A DNA stretch of 64,000 nucleotides from Psychrobacter sp. 28M-43 (GTDB lineage Bacteria; Pseudomonadota; Gammaproteobacteria; Pseudomonadales; Moraxellaceae): the NCBI RefSeq assembly GCF_014770435.1, contig NZ_CP061739.1, forward strand, positions 2,604,001 through 2,668,000. Reading direction: 5' to 3'. How positions within the stretch are numbered: position 1 is the stretch's first letter; each line of letters opens with the position of its first letter. This document shows, piece by piece, positions 45,103 through 54,678 of this stretch. The position numbers and the translations under genes are program-made. The notes under the pieces were generated by a model. That model was not told where the DNA came from, did not search any database, and was given only the letters and a program-made list of their open reading frames with translations.

Positions 45103-46332
45103 ATGACAGCTTCTAAATACTTAAGAAAAAGCCTCTATTTATTCAGCATGCTATTTATCGCTGCTTGTCAGCCGTCACCTATAAACGAATCAGCCGTTAC
45201 TGATACTGAAGAAGAGACCGCTGACACGCCACTTATCATCACAAGCGACAGTGTCACAATGACACCAGAACATATCTTGAGTATCAAACCTTCAAGATAT
45301 CAGCCGAGTCTCGGATTACAAGGTAATATCGAACCTATCAAGCAGACCACATTTGTTGCGGTACATCCCATTCGTATAGAAGAGACACTGGTTAGTGAAG
45401 GTCAATGGGTAGAAAAAGGCACGCCATTGCTTGTCTTTAAACGTACGGGCACGGCTAGCAAAGCTGAAGATTTGAAAAAGCCTGAACAAGGTAATTCAGA
45501 ATCAGGGGATACTAATCAGAACAATCAAGAAGATACGCAAAACTCTGATGCTAACTCTGCACAAGCTGCGCCAGACGCAGACATTGCTGTTGTAAGAAAA
45601 ACTGATAGTAAGAGTGATAAAACGTTAGAAGCAAATTCTGCGATAGATACTGATAGTAATATCTCTACTAATCAGGGTGCAGACGTTAATACTGCTAAAC
45701 AAGATACGCAGTATAATTCGATTACCATTCATGCCAGCTTTTCGGGTCGAGTAGAAAGCTTATCTGCTAATGCAGGACAACAGTTAGGGGCGCGCACGTC
45801 TCTACTACAGATCAGTGACGAGACCAAACTACACTTTATGGCTACCCTGCCTATACAAGCAAAACCACAGCTTTCCGTTGGTCAGACAGTTAATTTTACC
45901 GCCGAAGGTATCTCAGACAAGTTTACGGGACAGGTCAGCAAACTGGTATCGACCAGTCAGCCCAAAAAGCTCTTGGTCTATGTTAATGTCATCGACAACG
46001 AAGTAAGTCGTGATAAGTTACTGCCAAATATGAAAGTCACAGGGCGCGTCAATTATGGTCAAATAGATGTTGGCACTATCGTACCTAAGCGCGCTCTACA
46101 TGACGTCGACCTAACAGAGTTGCAAACTCCTCCTTATATGCCGCTACAACCATTGACTGCAAATGTTTGGATTATCGGACAAGATCAGCGTTTAACGCGC
46201 CAACCTATTGAAGTAGTTGAATACGATCCTACTACGCAGCAGTATTTGATAGCAGGTGTGAGCAATGATAGCTTGATTTGTTTGGCGGACTTACCTGTTG
46301 ATTCTAAAGGTAAAAAAGTCATTGTGTCATAA
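45103..46332 (+). CDS. RND-type periplasmic adaptor lipoprotein with a disordered insert
   Basis: Membrane-fusion (HlyD/AcrA-type) protein. The start is uncertain: ATG 45079 and ATG 45103 are in frame; GGTGA and a TATAAT at 45070 favour 45103. The signal peptide ends in a lipobox (FIAAC). The first half-lipoyl motif (FVAVHPIRIEETLVSEGQWV) and the second (ITIHASFSGRVESLSANAGQ) are separated by about 105 residues of Asn/Asp/Gln/Ser-rich sequence where the alpha-helical hairpin should be. The beta-barrel region (LHFMATLPIQAKPQLSVGQT, GQVSKLVSTSQPKKLLVYVN) and membrane-proximal part follow. No RND pump or outer-membrane channel gene is in the window. Confidence 0.78.
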   Translation: MTASKYLRKSLYLFSMLFIAACQPSPINESAVTDTEEETADTPLIITSDSVTMTPEHILSIKPSRYQPSLGLQGNIEPIKQTTFVAVHPIRIEETLVSEGQWVEKGTPLLVFKRTGTASKAEDLKKPEQGNSESGDTNQNNQEDTQNSDANSAQAAPDADIAVVRKTDSKSDKTLEANSAIDTDSNISTNQGADVNTAKQDTQYNSITIHASFSGRVESLSANAGQQLGARTSLLQISDETKLHFMATLPIQAKPQLSVGQTVNFTAEGISDKFTGQVSKLVSTSQPKKLLVYVNVIDNEVSRDKLLPNMKVTGRVNYGQIDVGTIVPKRALHDVDLTELQTPPYMPLQPLTANVWIIGQDQRLTRQPIEVVEYDPTTQQYLIAGVSNDSLICLADLPVDSKGKKVIVS

Positions 46333-46590
46333 TAGCTTATGCTGACAGTTACATTGCGTAGAAACATTAACAAAGCTTCTCTTGTTTTGTAACAGCATAA
46401 TTAGGCAATATGGCCCTATTATATATAGCATTATCCGAGTATTAAAATACGATTACATTTAATTATGCGCTATTCTGTATATTTGAAAACATAGAGGCTT
46501 AATAGTTTAATTATTTATTATTTCCAACAGCTCATCATTACCGAAAACGTTATATTTTTATAAATCACAATAACAATTAGAGGACATCCC

Positions 46591-47313
46591 ATGAGTAAGC
46601 AGATTTTATTGATTGAAGACGATCCAGATTTAGCTGAGCTGATCAGCGATTATTTGACCATGAACTATTATGACGTGCATCATGCTGGTCTTGGTCAAGA
46701 AGGTCTCGACTTATTAGACACCAAAGAGCGCGATATTGACTTGGTTGTATTGGATCTTATGCTACCTGATATGGACGGTATGCAAGTATGTCAAAAGATT
46801 CGTGGCAACAAGAACAACATGACCAATAAAGTGCCTATTATTATGCTAACCGCAAAAGGCGATACAACCGATCGCGTATTGGGGCTGGAGATGGGTGCTG
46901 ACGATTATATCGCCAAGCCTTTTGAGCCACGTGAGCTTTTAGCTCGTATTCGTGCAGTTATTCGTCGTCATGAGCAACCAAATCAAGCCGATAGCCAATC
47001 AGACAGCTTAACCTTTGGTCGTTTGAGTGTGTTCCCTGATAGTCATGAAGTCACTATCGATGACCAACCAGTACGTCTAACCACGCATCAGTTTCAGTTG
47101 TTACACTACTTTGCCACTCATTCCGGCAAGGTGTTGAATCGTGAGCAACTCTGGCAAGCGATGCCAAATGATGACAGCTCAGACAATATTGACCGTGCAA
47201 TTGATGTACATATCTCGCGTTTACGTGCTTTGATCGAAGACAATCCACGCCAGCCAAAGCGTATTATTACCGTACGCGGCGTCGGCTATCAATTTGCCAC
47301 TGATCAGGTGTAA
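46591..47313 (+). CDS. OmpR-family response regulator
   Basis: Two-component regulator of 240 residues. The receiver (about 1-120) has the acidic pair in LLIEDDPDLAEL, the phospho-Asp in LVVLDLMLPDMDG near residue 53 and the Lys in DDYIAKPFEPREL. The winged-helix DNA-binding domain (about 140-238) has LTTHQFQLLHYFATHSGKVLNR and IDVHISRLRALIEDNPRQPK. It resembles RstA/CpxR-type regulators; the target genes are unknown. AGAGGA precedes the ATG. The partner kinase follows 85 bp downstream. Confidence 0.92.
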   Translation: MSKQILLIEDDPDLAELISDYLTMNYYDVHHAGLGQEGLDLLDTKERDIDLVVLDLMLPDMDGMQVCQKIRGNKNNMTNKVPIIMLTAKGDTTDRVLGLEMGADDYIAKPFEPRELLARIRAVIRRHEQPNQADSQSDSLTFGRLSVFPDSHEVTIDDQPVRLTTHQFQLLHYFATHSGKVLNREQLWQAMPNDDSSDNIDRAIDVHISRLRALIEDNPRQPKRIITVRGVGYQFATDQV

Positions 47314-47398
47314 TCATAAAGGATGCCTAATTAGCTGACTCATGGTGTAAACTCTATACCATGAGTCGGTACAAGCGTTTAATAATAGAGATCGTTTA

Positions 47399-49528
47399 AT
47401 GCAGCAATTGGGTTTTCGTTCCGTATTTGCCAAACTATTTGCCAGCGTTATGCTGGCACTTACTTTATTTGCTGTGGCAATGGTGCTGTTGACTCAACTT
47501 GTCCATGACAAAGACGCTGGTATTCGCTCAGAGATATTAGCCACGCAGATTTTGGGTCAAATCGATCCATTCTTGCACGAATTAAATATTTCTATCAGCA
47601 AAGACAACCGTTTACAGTCGCGTTTTATGCTGGCTGTCGTTAAGAAAAGCTTCGATATTTTTGATGAATCACTGCAAGCAAAAATGGGATTGTATGACAG
47701 TGAAGGTCGGCTGCTCATGCAAACTGACAACAGTGACCTACCCCTAGAGCTTCCCCCTACTCCTTCTTTGTTCTCACGTGTTTTTCCGTCACTTGCAGAT
47801 ACATCACCTACCAAGCAAGCCCAAGTGTATAGCAGTACAGGTTATACCTTATTATACGAATCACGTTTAACGCCTAAAAAACCTGTCCTTTCTGCAGCCT
47901 TGAACTTGTTCACTGGTACGCTACTACTTTTGCTTATTATGGCAGGTGTACTATGGTTGATTGCACGGACGATGACATGGCGTATTGACCAGTTAAGCCA
48001 GCAAATGACTCAATTAGGTGATGGTGATTTTACGGTGCGAGTAAATGCGCGTGGTAATGATGAAATCGCTGCACTAGCACGCGGATTCAACCAAGCAGCA
48101 CAAAAAATTGAACACTTAATTGATGCCAATAACTTGCTACTGGCACATGCCTCTCATGAGCTACGCACACCGATTACACGTATTCGTCTACAGATTGAAA
48201 TGATGGATATGCTAGCTGGTGCGCTACCAACTGATACCAAAGCAAAGTTCGATAAACGGGCACAAGCGATCAATAGAGACTTGTCAGGTCTTAATGACTT
48301 AGTAGAAAGCATATTACTGGTTAGTCGTTTGGATGCAGGTCATGCCTTACAGCAAGTTGAAAACTTAGATTTATACGATTTGGTAAACCAAGAACGTCAG
48401 CACTATCCTGAAGCCACGCTCATTGGTGAGCACATCGTGATAGATGGTCAATCATCAATGTTGACTCATTTGATTCGCAACTTACTTACCAACGCTATGC
48501 TACATGGCAAGCCACCTGTTACGGTATTGCTATATGGTGTTCAGAGCATAGAAGAAGCCGGAACTGTGCCTGACTATCTATTACAAACAGTACTATGCAG
48601 CAGCTTTGTCGATTACAACAGTTTAGACTTTGACGATTATGAAGAAAACGCTGATGCCAAAGTAATTGAACACCAAACCGCTAAACATGAAACTACTAGT
48701 TCGGTTGATAAAAATAAATCAGAAACGACTGACTCAATAGCAGATCTACCAACGCCGACTATCTATAAAAACGGTGAAGACATAGCTGCCAGCAATGAGA
48801 ATAACGATAGCGATGATGACACCAGTATTGATAACGACCTTTCAGATGACAGCTTGATAGACAATGCTAGCAAACCCCAACCTACTACTGGTGAATCATC
48901 ACTACTTGCTGACTATTATAGCTTTACCAGTGAATTAACTGACAGAATTAAGAAAGTTATTTGGAAGGCTGTTCCGGATTCTACTGAGCCTGCTAGCGAC
49001 ACTGATACTACTAACAACACTGGCTTGGTTGAAGTAGCATCCACAAACTCTATAAACAATGTAGAAAGCGACAATACTGACATTCTCATCGAGAACAGTG
49101 CTCAAAAATCAGATAAATCTATTACTGATACCGCTACTAAAAATAACGGCTCAAATAATACGAAAGATGATACCAAATCTAACAGCTCAAACAATGAGAA
49201 CTCAGGCGCAGTCGTGCGTAAAGAAGGCTTATTTGCTAAGCATATGAAGAAAGCCAAAACTGAACCTGAACGTCCTTTACCAAAATATGCTGTACTGGCG
49301 GTAATTGACGAAGGCACTGGCATTCCCGAAGGTAAGCGAGAAGAAGTCTTTAGTCCATTTGTACGTTTACAGCAAAAAAACAAAGGCTCTGGATTAGGGT
49401 TATCTTTAGTCTCACAAATCGTTACCGCCCATCAAGGACGCATTATTACAGATACGCTAAATGGTCATACTAGATTTTTGGTGACTATACCCATTCATCA
49501 TGATCCTCATTACAACTATCACGAGTAA
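47399..49528 (+). CDS. Sensor histidine kinase with an ATPase domain split by a long insert
   Basis: Kinase of 709 residues. Membrane segments lie at about 11-33 and 168-191 with a periplasmic domain of about 135 residues between. A HAMP domain follows (about 192-245), then the H-box LLLAHASHELRTPITRIRLQ (His near 253) and the N-box LTHLIRNLLTNAMLHGK near 355-371. Normally the G1 box follows within about 40 residues. Here VIDEGTGIPEG comes near 636, after some 200 residues rich in Asp, Asn, Ser and Thr (about 415-620). The G2 region NKGSGLGLSLVSQIVTAHQG is intact. It pairs with the regulator just upstream. Confidence 0.88.
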   Translation: MQQLGFRSVFAKLFASVMLALTLFAVAMVLLTQLVHDKDAGIRSEILATQILGQIDPFLHELNISISKDNRLQSRFMLAVVKKSFDIFDESLQAKMGLYDSEGRLLMQTDNSDLPLELPPTPSLFSRVFPSLADTSPTKQAQVYSSTGYTLLYESRLTPKKPVLSAALNLFTGTLLLLLIMAGVLWLIARTMTWRIDQLSQQMTQLGDGDFTVRVNARGNDEIAALARGFNQAAQKIEHLIDANNLLLAHASHELRTPITRIRLQIEMMDMLAGALPTDTKAKFDKRAQAINRDLSGLNDLVESILLVSRLDAGHALQQVENLDLYDLVNQERQHYPEATLIGEHIVIDGQSSMLTHLIRNLLTNAMLHGKPPVTVLLYGVQSIEEAGTVPDYLLQTVLCSSFVDYNSLDFDDYEENADAKVIEHQTAKHETTSSVDKNKSETTDSIADLPTPTIYKNGEDIAASNENNDSDDDTSIDNDLSDDSLIDNASKPQPTTGESSLLADYYSFTSELTDRIKKVIWKAVPDSTEPASDTDTTNNTGLVEVASTNSINNVESDNTDILIENSAQKSDKSITDTATKNNGSNNTKDDTKSNSSNNENSGAVVRKEGLFAKHMKKAKTEPERPLPKYAVLAVIDEGTGIPEGKREEVFSPFVRLQQKNKGSGLGLSLVSQIVTAHQGRIITDTLNGHTRFLVTIPIHHDPHYNYHE

Positions 49529-49784
49529 TCAATCCCCATCGTTGTATAGATAGCTATCGAGCTGTCGCCTTCACACTTGCTATTTTAACTGCTTATTCTT
49601 AATAGCTATTAATCATAAGCCGGACACGTATGTGCATATCCAAAGTGCCCGATAATATGCTATATTACCGCCCCTTATTATACGGTTATTGACTGTTGTC
49701 GTTTTGACCAGCTTCTTACATATTGAAAGAGGCCTGATGACGCGTTCTTAACCATTAAAAAATTTATTAAATTTTGAGCCCTCC

Positions 49785-50555
49785 ATGAATGACATGATTG
49801 TCTTAAACGATGTGACCAAAAGTTTTTTAAGCGACCGATCAATCAAAGACAAAGACGGCAAACCACATTGGTTTACCGCTGTTGAGCCGACATCTCTGAC
49901 TATCAAACAAGGCGAAATCTTTGGTCTAATGGGTTATTCAGGCGCAGGTAAATCTACCTTATTGCGCCTAATTAACATGCTTGAACGTCCAGATTCGGGT
50001 CAAGTCGTGATAGACGGTACTGACCTAACCACGCTGTCTGCTAGTGAGCTACGCATTGCCCGTCATAATATCGGTATGATTTTTCAGCAGTTTAATCTGA
50101 TGTCTAATCAAACGGTCTTTGATAACGTGGCATTTAACTTAAAAATCTCGGGTTATCCAAGTCGTGACATTCATAAACGCGTCATGGATTGTCTTGCGAT
50201 TGTTGATTTGACCGATCGTGCTGGCCACTACCCTGCGCAGTTATCAGGCGGACAAAAACAGCGTGTGGGTATTGCTCGCGCGATTGCCCCTAGTCCAAAA
50301 GTATTGTTGGCCGATGAGCCAACCAGTGCACTTGATCCTGCAACGACCCGTAGTTTGCTGACTTGTCTGCGCGATATCAATGAGCAACTTGGCGTGACTA
50401 TCGTCATCGTGACCCATGAGATGAGTGTTATTCGTAGACTTTGTGATCGCGCAGCGTTATTGCATCAAGGACAACTATTAGAAGTTGCGGATGTGCGAGA
50501 TGGTCTGATTCAAGCAACTACCCCGATTGGCAAAGGCCTAGTCGTCGAGGACTAA
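49785..50555 (+). CDS. metN: Methionine ABC transporter ATP-binding protein, short form
   Basis: ABC ATPase of 256 residues. Walker A GYSGAGKSTLLRLIN lies near residue 48, the Q-loop in GMIFQQFNLM, the signature LSGGQKQRVGIARAI near 149 and Walker B VLLADEPTSALDP near 169. Identity as MetN rests on the operon with MetI and MetQ and on LERPDSGQVVIDGTDLTTLS. It ends about 30 residues after the H-loop and lacks the C-terminal NIL (methionine-sensing) domain of E. coli MetN (343 residues). Transport may thus escape feedback inhibition by internal methionine. Confidence 0.88.
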   Translation: MNDMIVLNDVTKSFLSDRSIKDKDGKPHWFTAVEPTSLTIKQGEIFGLMGYSGAGKSTLLRLINMLERPDSGQVVIDGTDLTTLSASELRIARHNIGMIFQQFNLMSNQTVFDNVAFNLKISGYPSRDIHKRVMDCLAIVDLTDRAGHYPAQLSGGQKQRVGIARAIAPSPKVLLADEPTSALDPATTRSLLTCLRDINEQLGVTIVIVTHEMSVIRRLCDRAALLHQGQLLEVADVRDGLIQATTPIGKGLVVED

Positions 50556-50574
50556 TGAGGCAGGAGAAATAGAT

Positions 50575-51261
50575 ATGTTAACTGGTACTGAATTATCCGC
50601 CTCTATAGACAAGCTACTTGTGTTACGCAAAGAGATCGTGAGCGCGTTTATTGATACGTTTGTGATGCTCGGTATTTCGACCACGGTCGCAATCGTCATC
50701 GGTGGACTGTTTGGCGTATTCTTGTTTTTATCTAGTGATCGACAGTTTTTGCAAAACAAGACGTTGTACGGTGTGCTTGGCGGTATTACCAACTTTATGC
50801 GTGCTTTCCCTTTCGTGATTTTGATGATTGCGATGAGTCCATTTACTAAGGCCATCGTTGGTACGGGTATCGGACCAATTGCTGCATCATTGGTACTTGC
50901 TATCGCTGGTTCGTTTTATTTTGCGCGTTTGGTCGAGCAAAATTTGCGTGAAGTGCCGCGCGGTATTATCGAAGCAACCGAATCTATGGGTGCACGACCT
51001 TTTACCATTATTAAAGTATTACTTAATGAAGCACGCTCAGGTTTAGTATTGTCAGTCACTATTCTTTGTATCAGCTTGCTCTCTTATTCAGCGGCGGCTG
51101 GTATGATTGGTGGTGGCGGTTTGGGTGATTTGGCCATTCGTTATGGCTATTATCGCTATCAAACCGAGGTAATGATTTTTATCGTGATTGTACTATCCAT
51201 CATGGTCATCTCGATTCAAGCCTCTGGTAACTGGCTCGCCAATCGTTTAGACAAACGTTAA
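50575..51261 (+). CDS. metI: Methionine ABC transporter permease
   Basis: Inner-membrane permease of 228 residues with about five membrane segments. The MetI pattern is clear: FIDTFVMLGISTTVAIVIGG, GGITNFMRAFPFVILMIAMSPFTKAIVGTGIG, the ATPase-coupling loop EATESMGARPFTIIKVLLNEA near residue 143 and the C-terminal GMIGGGGLGDLAIRYGYYRYQTEVM. GGCAGGAG lies a few bases before the ATG. It starts 19 bp after metN ends. Confidence 0.93.
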   Translation: MLTGTELSASIDKLLVLRKEIVSAFIDTFVMLGISTTVAIVIGGLFGVFLFLSSDRQFLQNKTLYGVLGGITNFMRAFPFVILMIAMSPFTKAIVGTGIGPIAASLVLAIAGSFYFARLVEQNLREVPRGIIEATESMGARPFTIIKVLLNEARSGLVLSVTILCISLLSYSAAAGMIGGGGLGDLAIRYGYYRYQTEVMIFIVIVLSIMVISIQASGNWLANRLDKR

Positions 51262-51431
51262 ACCGCTTTAGAGAATACTTGACTTTACGAGCGACTAGGT
51301 TTATTTTTGGCAACACTCAACCCTTATCTCAGCTCTTACAACAAAAGCAGCATTACTATTTATAATGTTGCTTTTTTAATGTTCAGACGATAAACGTTTT
51401 ACTCAATCCCATTCATTATTAAGGACATATT

Positions 51432-52409
51432 ATGAAATTAACAGATATCAGCCGTCAGTTAGCTACCGCATTTGCCGCTGTTGGTGTATCAGGTTTAGTC
51501 TTAGTTGGTTGCAGCAATTCATCAGCGCCAGAAGCGACTAAAGAGCCAGTAACCGAAGGTGCCACTGCAGAAACTGCCGCTAGCGATATCGATCCTGATC
51601 ATACCAAAATCGTTATCGGTACGACTGAAGGCGATTTTGCTGATATGGTTCGTAACCAAGTAAAGAGCACGCTTGAAGCTCAAGGTTATGAAGTTGAGTT
51701 GATTGCCTTTACTGACTATGTCCGTCCTAACCTTGCATTGGCTGAAGGCGATTTGGATATCAACATCTTCCAGCACAAGCCTTATCTTGATAATTTCAAA
51801 AAAGAAAACAATCTTGATCTAGTAGAAGCATTCCAAGTACCAACGGCTCCGCTTGGCATTTACTCAGGTAAAAAGACTAGCCTTGATGCTGCATTCAAAG
51901 GTATGAGTGTTTCTGCACCAAACGATCCTAGTAACTTTGCACGTGCTTTGGTTATGATGAACGATCTTGGCTGGATCAAATTGAAAGACAACATCGATCC
52001 ATTGACAGCATCAAAAGCAGATATCGCTGATAACAGCAAATACGATATCGAAATCGTTGAACTAGAAGCTGCTCAATTACCACGCGCGCGTGATGAAGTT
52101 GACTTTGCAGTTATCAACGGTAACTATGCTACTGACTCTGGTATCAAATTGACCGAAGCCTTGTTCCAAGAGCCAAGCTTTGCTTATGTAAACTGGTCAG
52201 CGATCAAATCTGCTGATACTGGTAAAAAATGGGTTGAAGATGTGACCAACGCTTATAACTCAGAAGCTTTCAAAAAGTACGCTCATGAAACGTTCCCTGG
52301 CTACAAGTACCCAAAGATCTGGGGTACTGACCACAGCGCACACATGGACACTGCTGCTAAAACTGAAAGCGCTGACGCTCCAGAAACTACAGAAGCTGCT
52401 GCTCAGTAA
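51432..52409 (+). CDS. metQ: Methionine-binding lipoprotein MetQ
   Basis: Substrate-binding lipoprotein of 325 residues (NlpA/MetQ family). The lipobox LVLVGC lies near residue 27, with a Thr/Glu/Ala-rich linker to about 55. The binding domain runs from IVIGTTEGDFADMVRNQVKSTLEAQGYEVELIAFTDYV through DINIFQHKPYLDNFKKEN and VSAPNDPSNFARALVMMND to FAVINGNYATDSG. A second low-complexity tail (AAKTESADAPETTEAAAQ) ends the protein. The 170-bp gap after metI may hold its own promoter. Confidence 0.92.
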   Translation: MKLTDISRQLATAFAAVGVSGLVLVGCSNSSAPEATKEPVTEGATAETAASDIDPDHTKIVIGTTEGDFADMVRNQVKSTLEAQGYEVELIAFTDYVRPNLALAEGDLDINIFQHKPYLDNFKKENNLDLVEAFQVPTAPLGIYSGKKTSLDAAFKGMSVSAPNDPSNFARALVMMNDLGWIKLKDNIDPLTASKADIADNSKYDIEIVELEAAQLPRARDEVDFAVINGNYATDSGIKLTEALFQEPSFAYVNWSAIKSADTGKKWVEDVTNAYNSEAFKKYAHETFPGYKYPKIWGTDHSAHMDTAAKTESADAPETTEAAAQ

Positions 52410-52456
52410 GACTTTAAATCAAAAGTACCTAGTTTTTTAGGTGTTATGATTAATAG

Positions 52457-52491
52457 AAACGCCCATTAATTAGAGTGATGGGCGTTTTTTT
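52457..52491 (+). terminator. Terminator after metQ
   Basis: AAACGCCCAT and ATGGGCGTTT form a 10-bp stem, followed by TTTT. Confidence 0.9.
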
Positions 52492-52528
52492 GTCTTTAAT
52501 TTTGGGAGTGCTGTTTTCCAATACCGTT

Positions 52529-52577
52529 ATTAAATGACTAACTGAGTATTAAATAACTATCAAATAACTATTAAAAA
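52529..52577. repeat. Degenerate AT-rich tandem repeat downstream of metQ
   Basis: Units TTAAATGACTA, TTAAATAACTAT, CAAATAACTAT and TTAAAAATCA repeat at a period of about 11. The rest of the 338-bp gap to the next gene shows nothing else I can name. Confidence 0.45.
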
Positions 52578-52747
52578 TCACGTTACAGCCTGTTTGTCCT
52601 TTGTAGGAAACCGTCACTCACGCTTCCACTTGTCCTTGGTTTTTCTTATAGTGGACGGGCTCAATAGTAATTTACTCGTTAAACCATACTATTGATGACA
52701 TTTAAAACTAATGAAAATTATAAGACACACATAATAAGGATAACAAT

Positions 52748-53596
52748 ATGAGCGCTAAAAACTATAATATTCGTACCGCTGGACAAGCAAACATCCCAAT
52801 TCTAGGGCTAGGTACTTGGCAGTCAACTGGGCAAGATTGCGTAGACGTGGTCAAAAAAGCGTTAGAAATGGGCTATGAGCATATCGATACTGCTCAGGCT
52901 TATGGTAATGAAAAAGAAGTTGGCGAAGGCATCAGACAGTCAGGCGTGGCTCGTGATAAGTTCTTTTTGACTACCAAAATTTTTCCAGATAATATGAAGT
53001 TTGAGCCAGAAAAACTGGTCGCAGCGGCGAAACGTTCTTTGGAAGACTTGGGTACAGACTATGTTGATCTGTTGCTATTGCACTGGCCTGATGACCGCGT
53101 GCCATTATCTGAGACCATTCCTGCGCTGTGTGAACTACAAAAGCAAGGCTTGACGCGTCATATTGGTGTTTCAAACTTCAATATTGCTAATATCACTGAA
53201 GCCAAGAAATATGCTGATGTGCCTATCGTCGTCAACCAAGTAGAGTTTCATCCCTTTATTAAGCAAAACACATTGCAGACCTTTTTGAATAATCATCATA
53301 TTCTACTAGAGGCCTACTCGCCATTAGCGCGTGGTGATGTATTCGATAACGAAGTAATTAAAGAGATTGCAGATAAGCACAACGTAACGCCAGCACAGAT
53401 TTCACTAGCATGGATCTTATCAGACAAGTATCGTGTGGCTATTCCGAAAACGTCTAACCCTGATCACCTGCAAGGCAATCTAGATGCCATCAAGGTTGAG
53501 TTAAGTGCAGATGAGTTAGAAAAAATCGGTAACCTAGCCAGCTCTGACGGTCGTAAAATTGAACATCCTGACTATAGCCCAGTATGGGATGACTAA
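52748..53596 (+). CDS. Aldo/keto reductase (DkgA/DkgB-like)
   Basis: NADPH-dependent carbonyl reductase of 282 residues with the TIM-barrel pattern. The catalytic Asp and Tyr lie in EHIDTAQAYGNEKEVGEGI (about residues 47-60), the Lys in FFLTTKIFPDN near 77 and the His in DLLLLHWPDD near 115. The cofactor-binding segment is VAIPKTSNPDHLQGNL near 240. The family reduces 2,5-diketogluconate, methylglyoxal and other aldehydes; the substrate here is not known. AAGGATAAC precedes the ATG. It converges on ccmE across a terminator. Confidence 0.88.
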   Translation: MSAKNYNIRTAGQANIPILGLGTWQSTGQDCVDVVKKALEMGYEHIDTAQAYGNEKEVGEGIRQSGVARDKFFLTTKIFPDNMKFEPEKLVAAAKRSLEDLGTDYVDLLLLHWPDDRVPLSETIPALCELQKQGLTRHIGVSNFNIANITEAKKYADVPIVVNQVEFHPFIKQNTLQTFLNNHHILLEAYSPLARGDVFDNEVIKEIADKHNVTPAQISLAWILSDKYRVAIPKTSNPDHLQGNLDAIKVELSADELEKIGNLASSDGRKIEHPDYSPVWDD

Positions 53597-53642
53597 CAGG
53601 ATTAATAAGTACGATTAATTGATTAACCAAACAAAGCTCAAT

Positions 53643-53673
53643 AAAAAGCCACCGATAATCGGTGGCTTTTTTA
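53643..53673. terminator. Bidirectional terminator between the aldo/keto reductase gene and ccmE
   Basis: AAAAAGCCACCGA and TCGGTGGCTTTTT form a 13-bp perfect stem with a 4-base loop. Confidence 0.92.
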
Positions 53674-53696
53674 TATGGTATGAAAACTCACAATCA

Positions 53697-54197
53697 TTAC
53701 TGTTGTAGCGTTTCGGTCTCATGAATCTTCTCAGCAGGATTGTACTGTTCAGAAGTAGGTATCGCTCCGCTGCGATTATTTTCTTTCATAGATTTAGCAA
53801 CTTCTGGTGGCATATAGTTTTCGTCATGCTTAGCCAGTACTTCACCAGCGACGAAAGTATCGCCTTGCATTTTACCCGTGGCCACGACACCTGAGTTTTC
53901 AGCAAATAAATCTGGCAGAATACCTTGGTAAGTCACTGGCACGGTTGATTGAAAATCAGTAATCGCAAACTCAACATTTAATGGATTGTCTGCTGCACGC
54001 TGCACACTACCGGCAACCACCATACCACCAGCACGAATACGTTTGTCTTGAGGCGCTTCACCTTGGGCAATAGCGGTTGCATCAAAGTAGTAGTCAGTTT
54101 GCTGCCCGATGGCATAGATAACCAACATAACTGCTATTGCTGCACCTGCCAGCGTAAACATAACCCACGTCAGTTTTTTCCGACGAACTGCATTCAT
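53697..54197 (-). CDS. ccmE: Cytochrome c maturation heme chaperone CcmE
   Basis: Membrane-anchored periplasmic heme chaperone of 166 residues. An N-terminal anchor (about 9-29, [20 protein letters not shown]) is followed by the OB-fold domain ([30 protein letters not shown]). The heme-binding histidine lies in [14 protein letters not shown] near residue 129, with the conserved tyrosine after it. Last gene of the ccm cluster; ccmD ends 243 bp upstream. Confidence 0.95.
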   Translation of the reverse strand: MNAVRRKKLTWVMFTLAGAAIAVMLVIYAIGQQTDYYFDATAIAQGEAPQDKRIRAGGMVVAGSVQRAADNPLNVEFAITDFQSTVPVTYQGILPDLFAENSGVVATGKMQGDTFVAGEVLAKHDENYMPPEVAKSMKENNRSGAIPTSEQYNPAEKIHETETLQQ

Positions 54198-54440
54198 ACC
54201 ACTACCCCATTAATGAGTCACTGTTTTATAAACCATAATCAATCTATAAAGCAGAAAAATTTGAAGAAACCACCATTAGAAAAACGTTCTAAAAATGTCT
54301 TTCTAATCGTACTCTTCTAATCGCTATATGGTAGCATTTTTCAGATAAATCAATAAGCCTCATCACTGCCTATAAGGTCATATTTTTGTCAGTGTAAGGA
54401 TACGGCTCCTTACGCTAAAACCATGATATTAAGATGATTT

Positions 54441-54662
54441 TTATTCCGCTTGTTTAGTTACAGGCGTTGAGGTTTTGGTGGTTCGCTGTGCTTGTCGCGC
54501 TTGCTGGATTGTCAGCTGTTTAATAAGTGACTGTCGTTGTTTGCGGCTATAGATAATAAACGCCAACATCACGCCGATCGTTATCGCCCAGCACGACCAC
54601 ACAAAAACCCCATGCTTACCCATGGCGAAAAACTCAGATACGCTATAAAAGTAAGGCTGCAT
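54441..54662 (-). CDS. ccmD: Heme exporter protein CcmD
   Basis: Small single-pass membrane protein of 73 residues. YFYSVSEFFAMGKHGVFVWSCWAITIGVMLAFIIYSRKQRQ has the CcmD pattern of a conserved MGxHG(x)YVW before the membrane helix, then a basic tail. It helps release heme-loaded CcmE from CcmABC. Starts 16 bp after ccmC. Confidence 0.9.
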   Translation of the reverse strand: MQPYFYSVSEFFAMGKHGVFVWSCWAITIGVMLAFIIYSRKQRQSLIKQLTIQQARQAQRTTKTSTPVTKQAE

Positions 54663-54678
54663 AGTATTTTCCTAGCCG

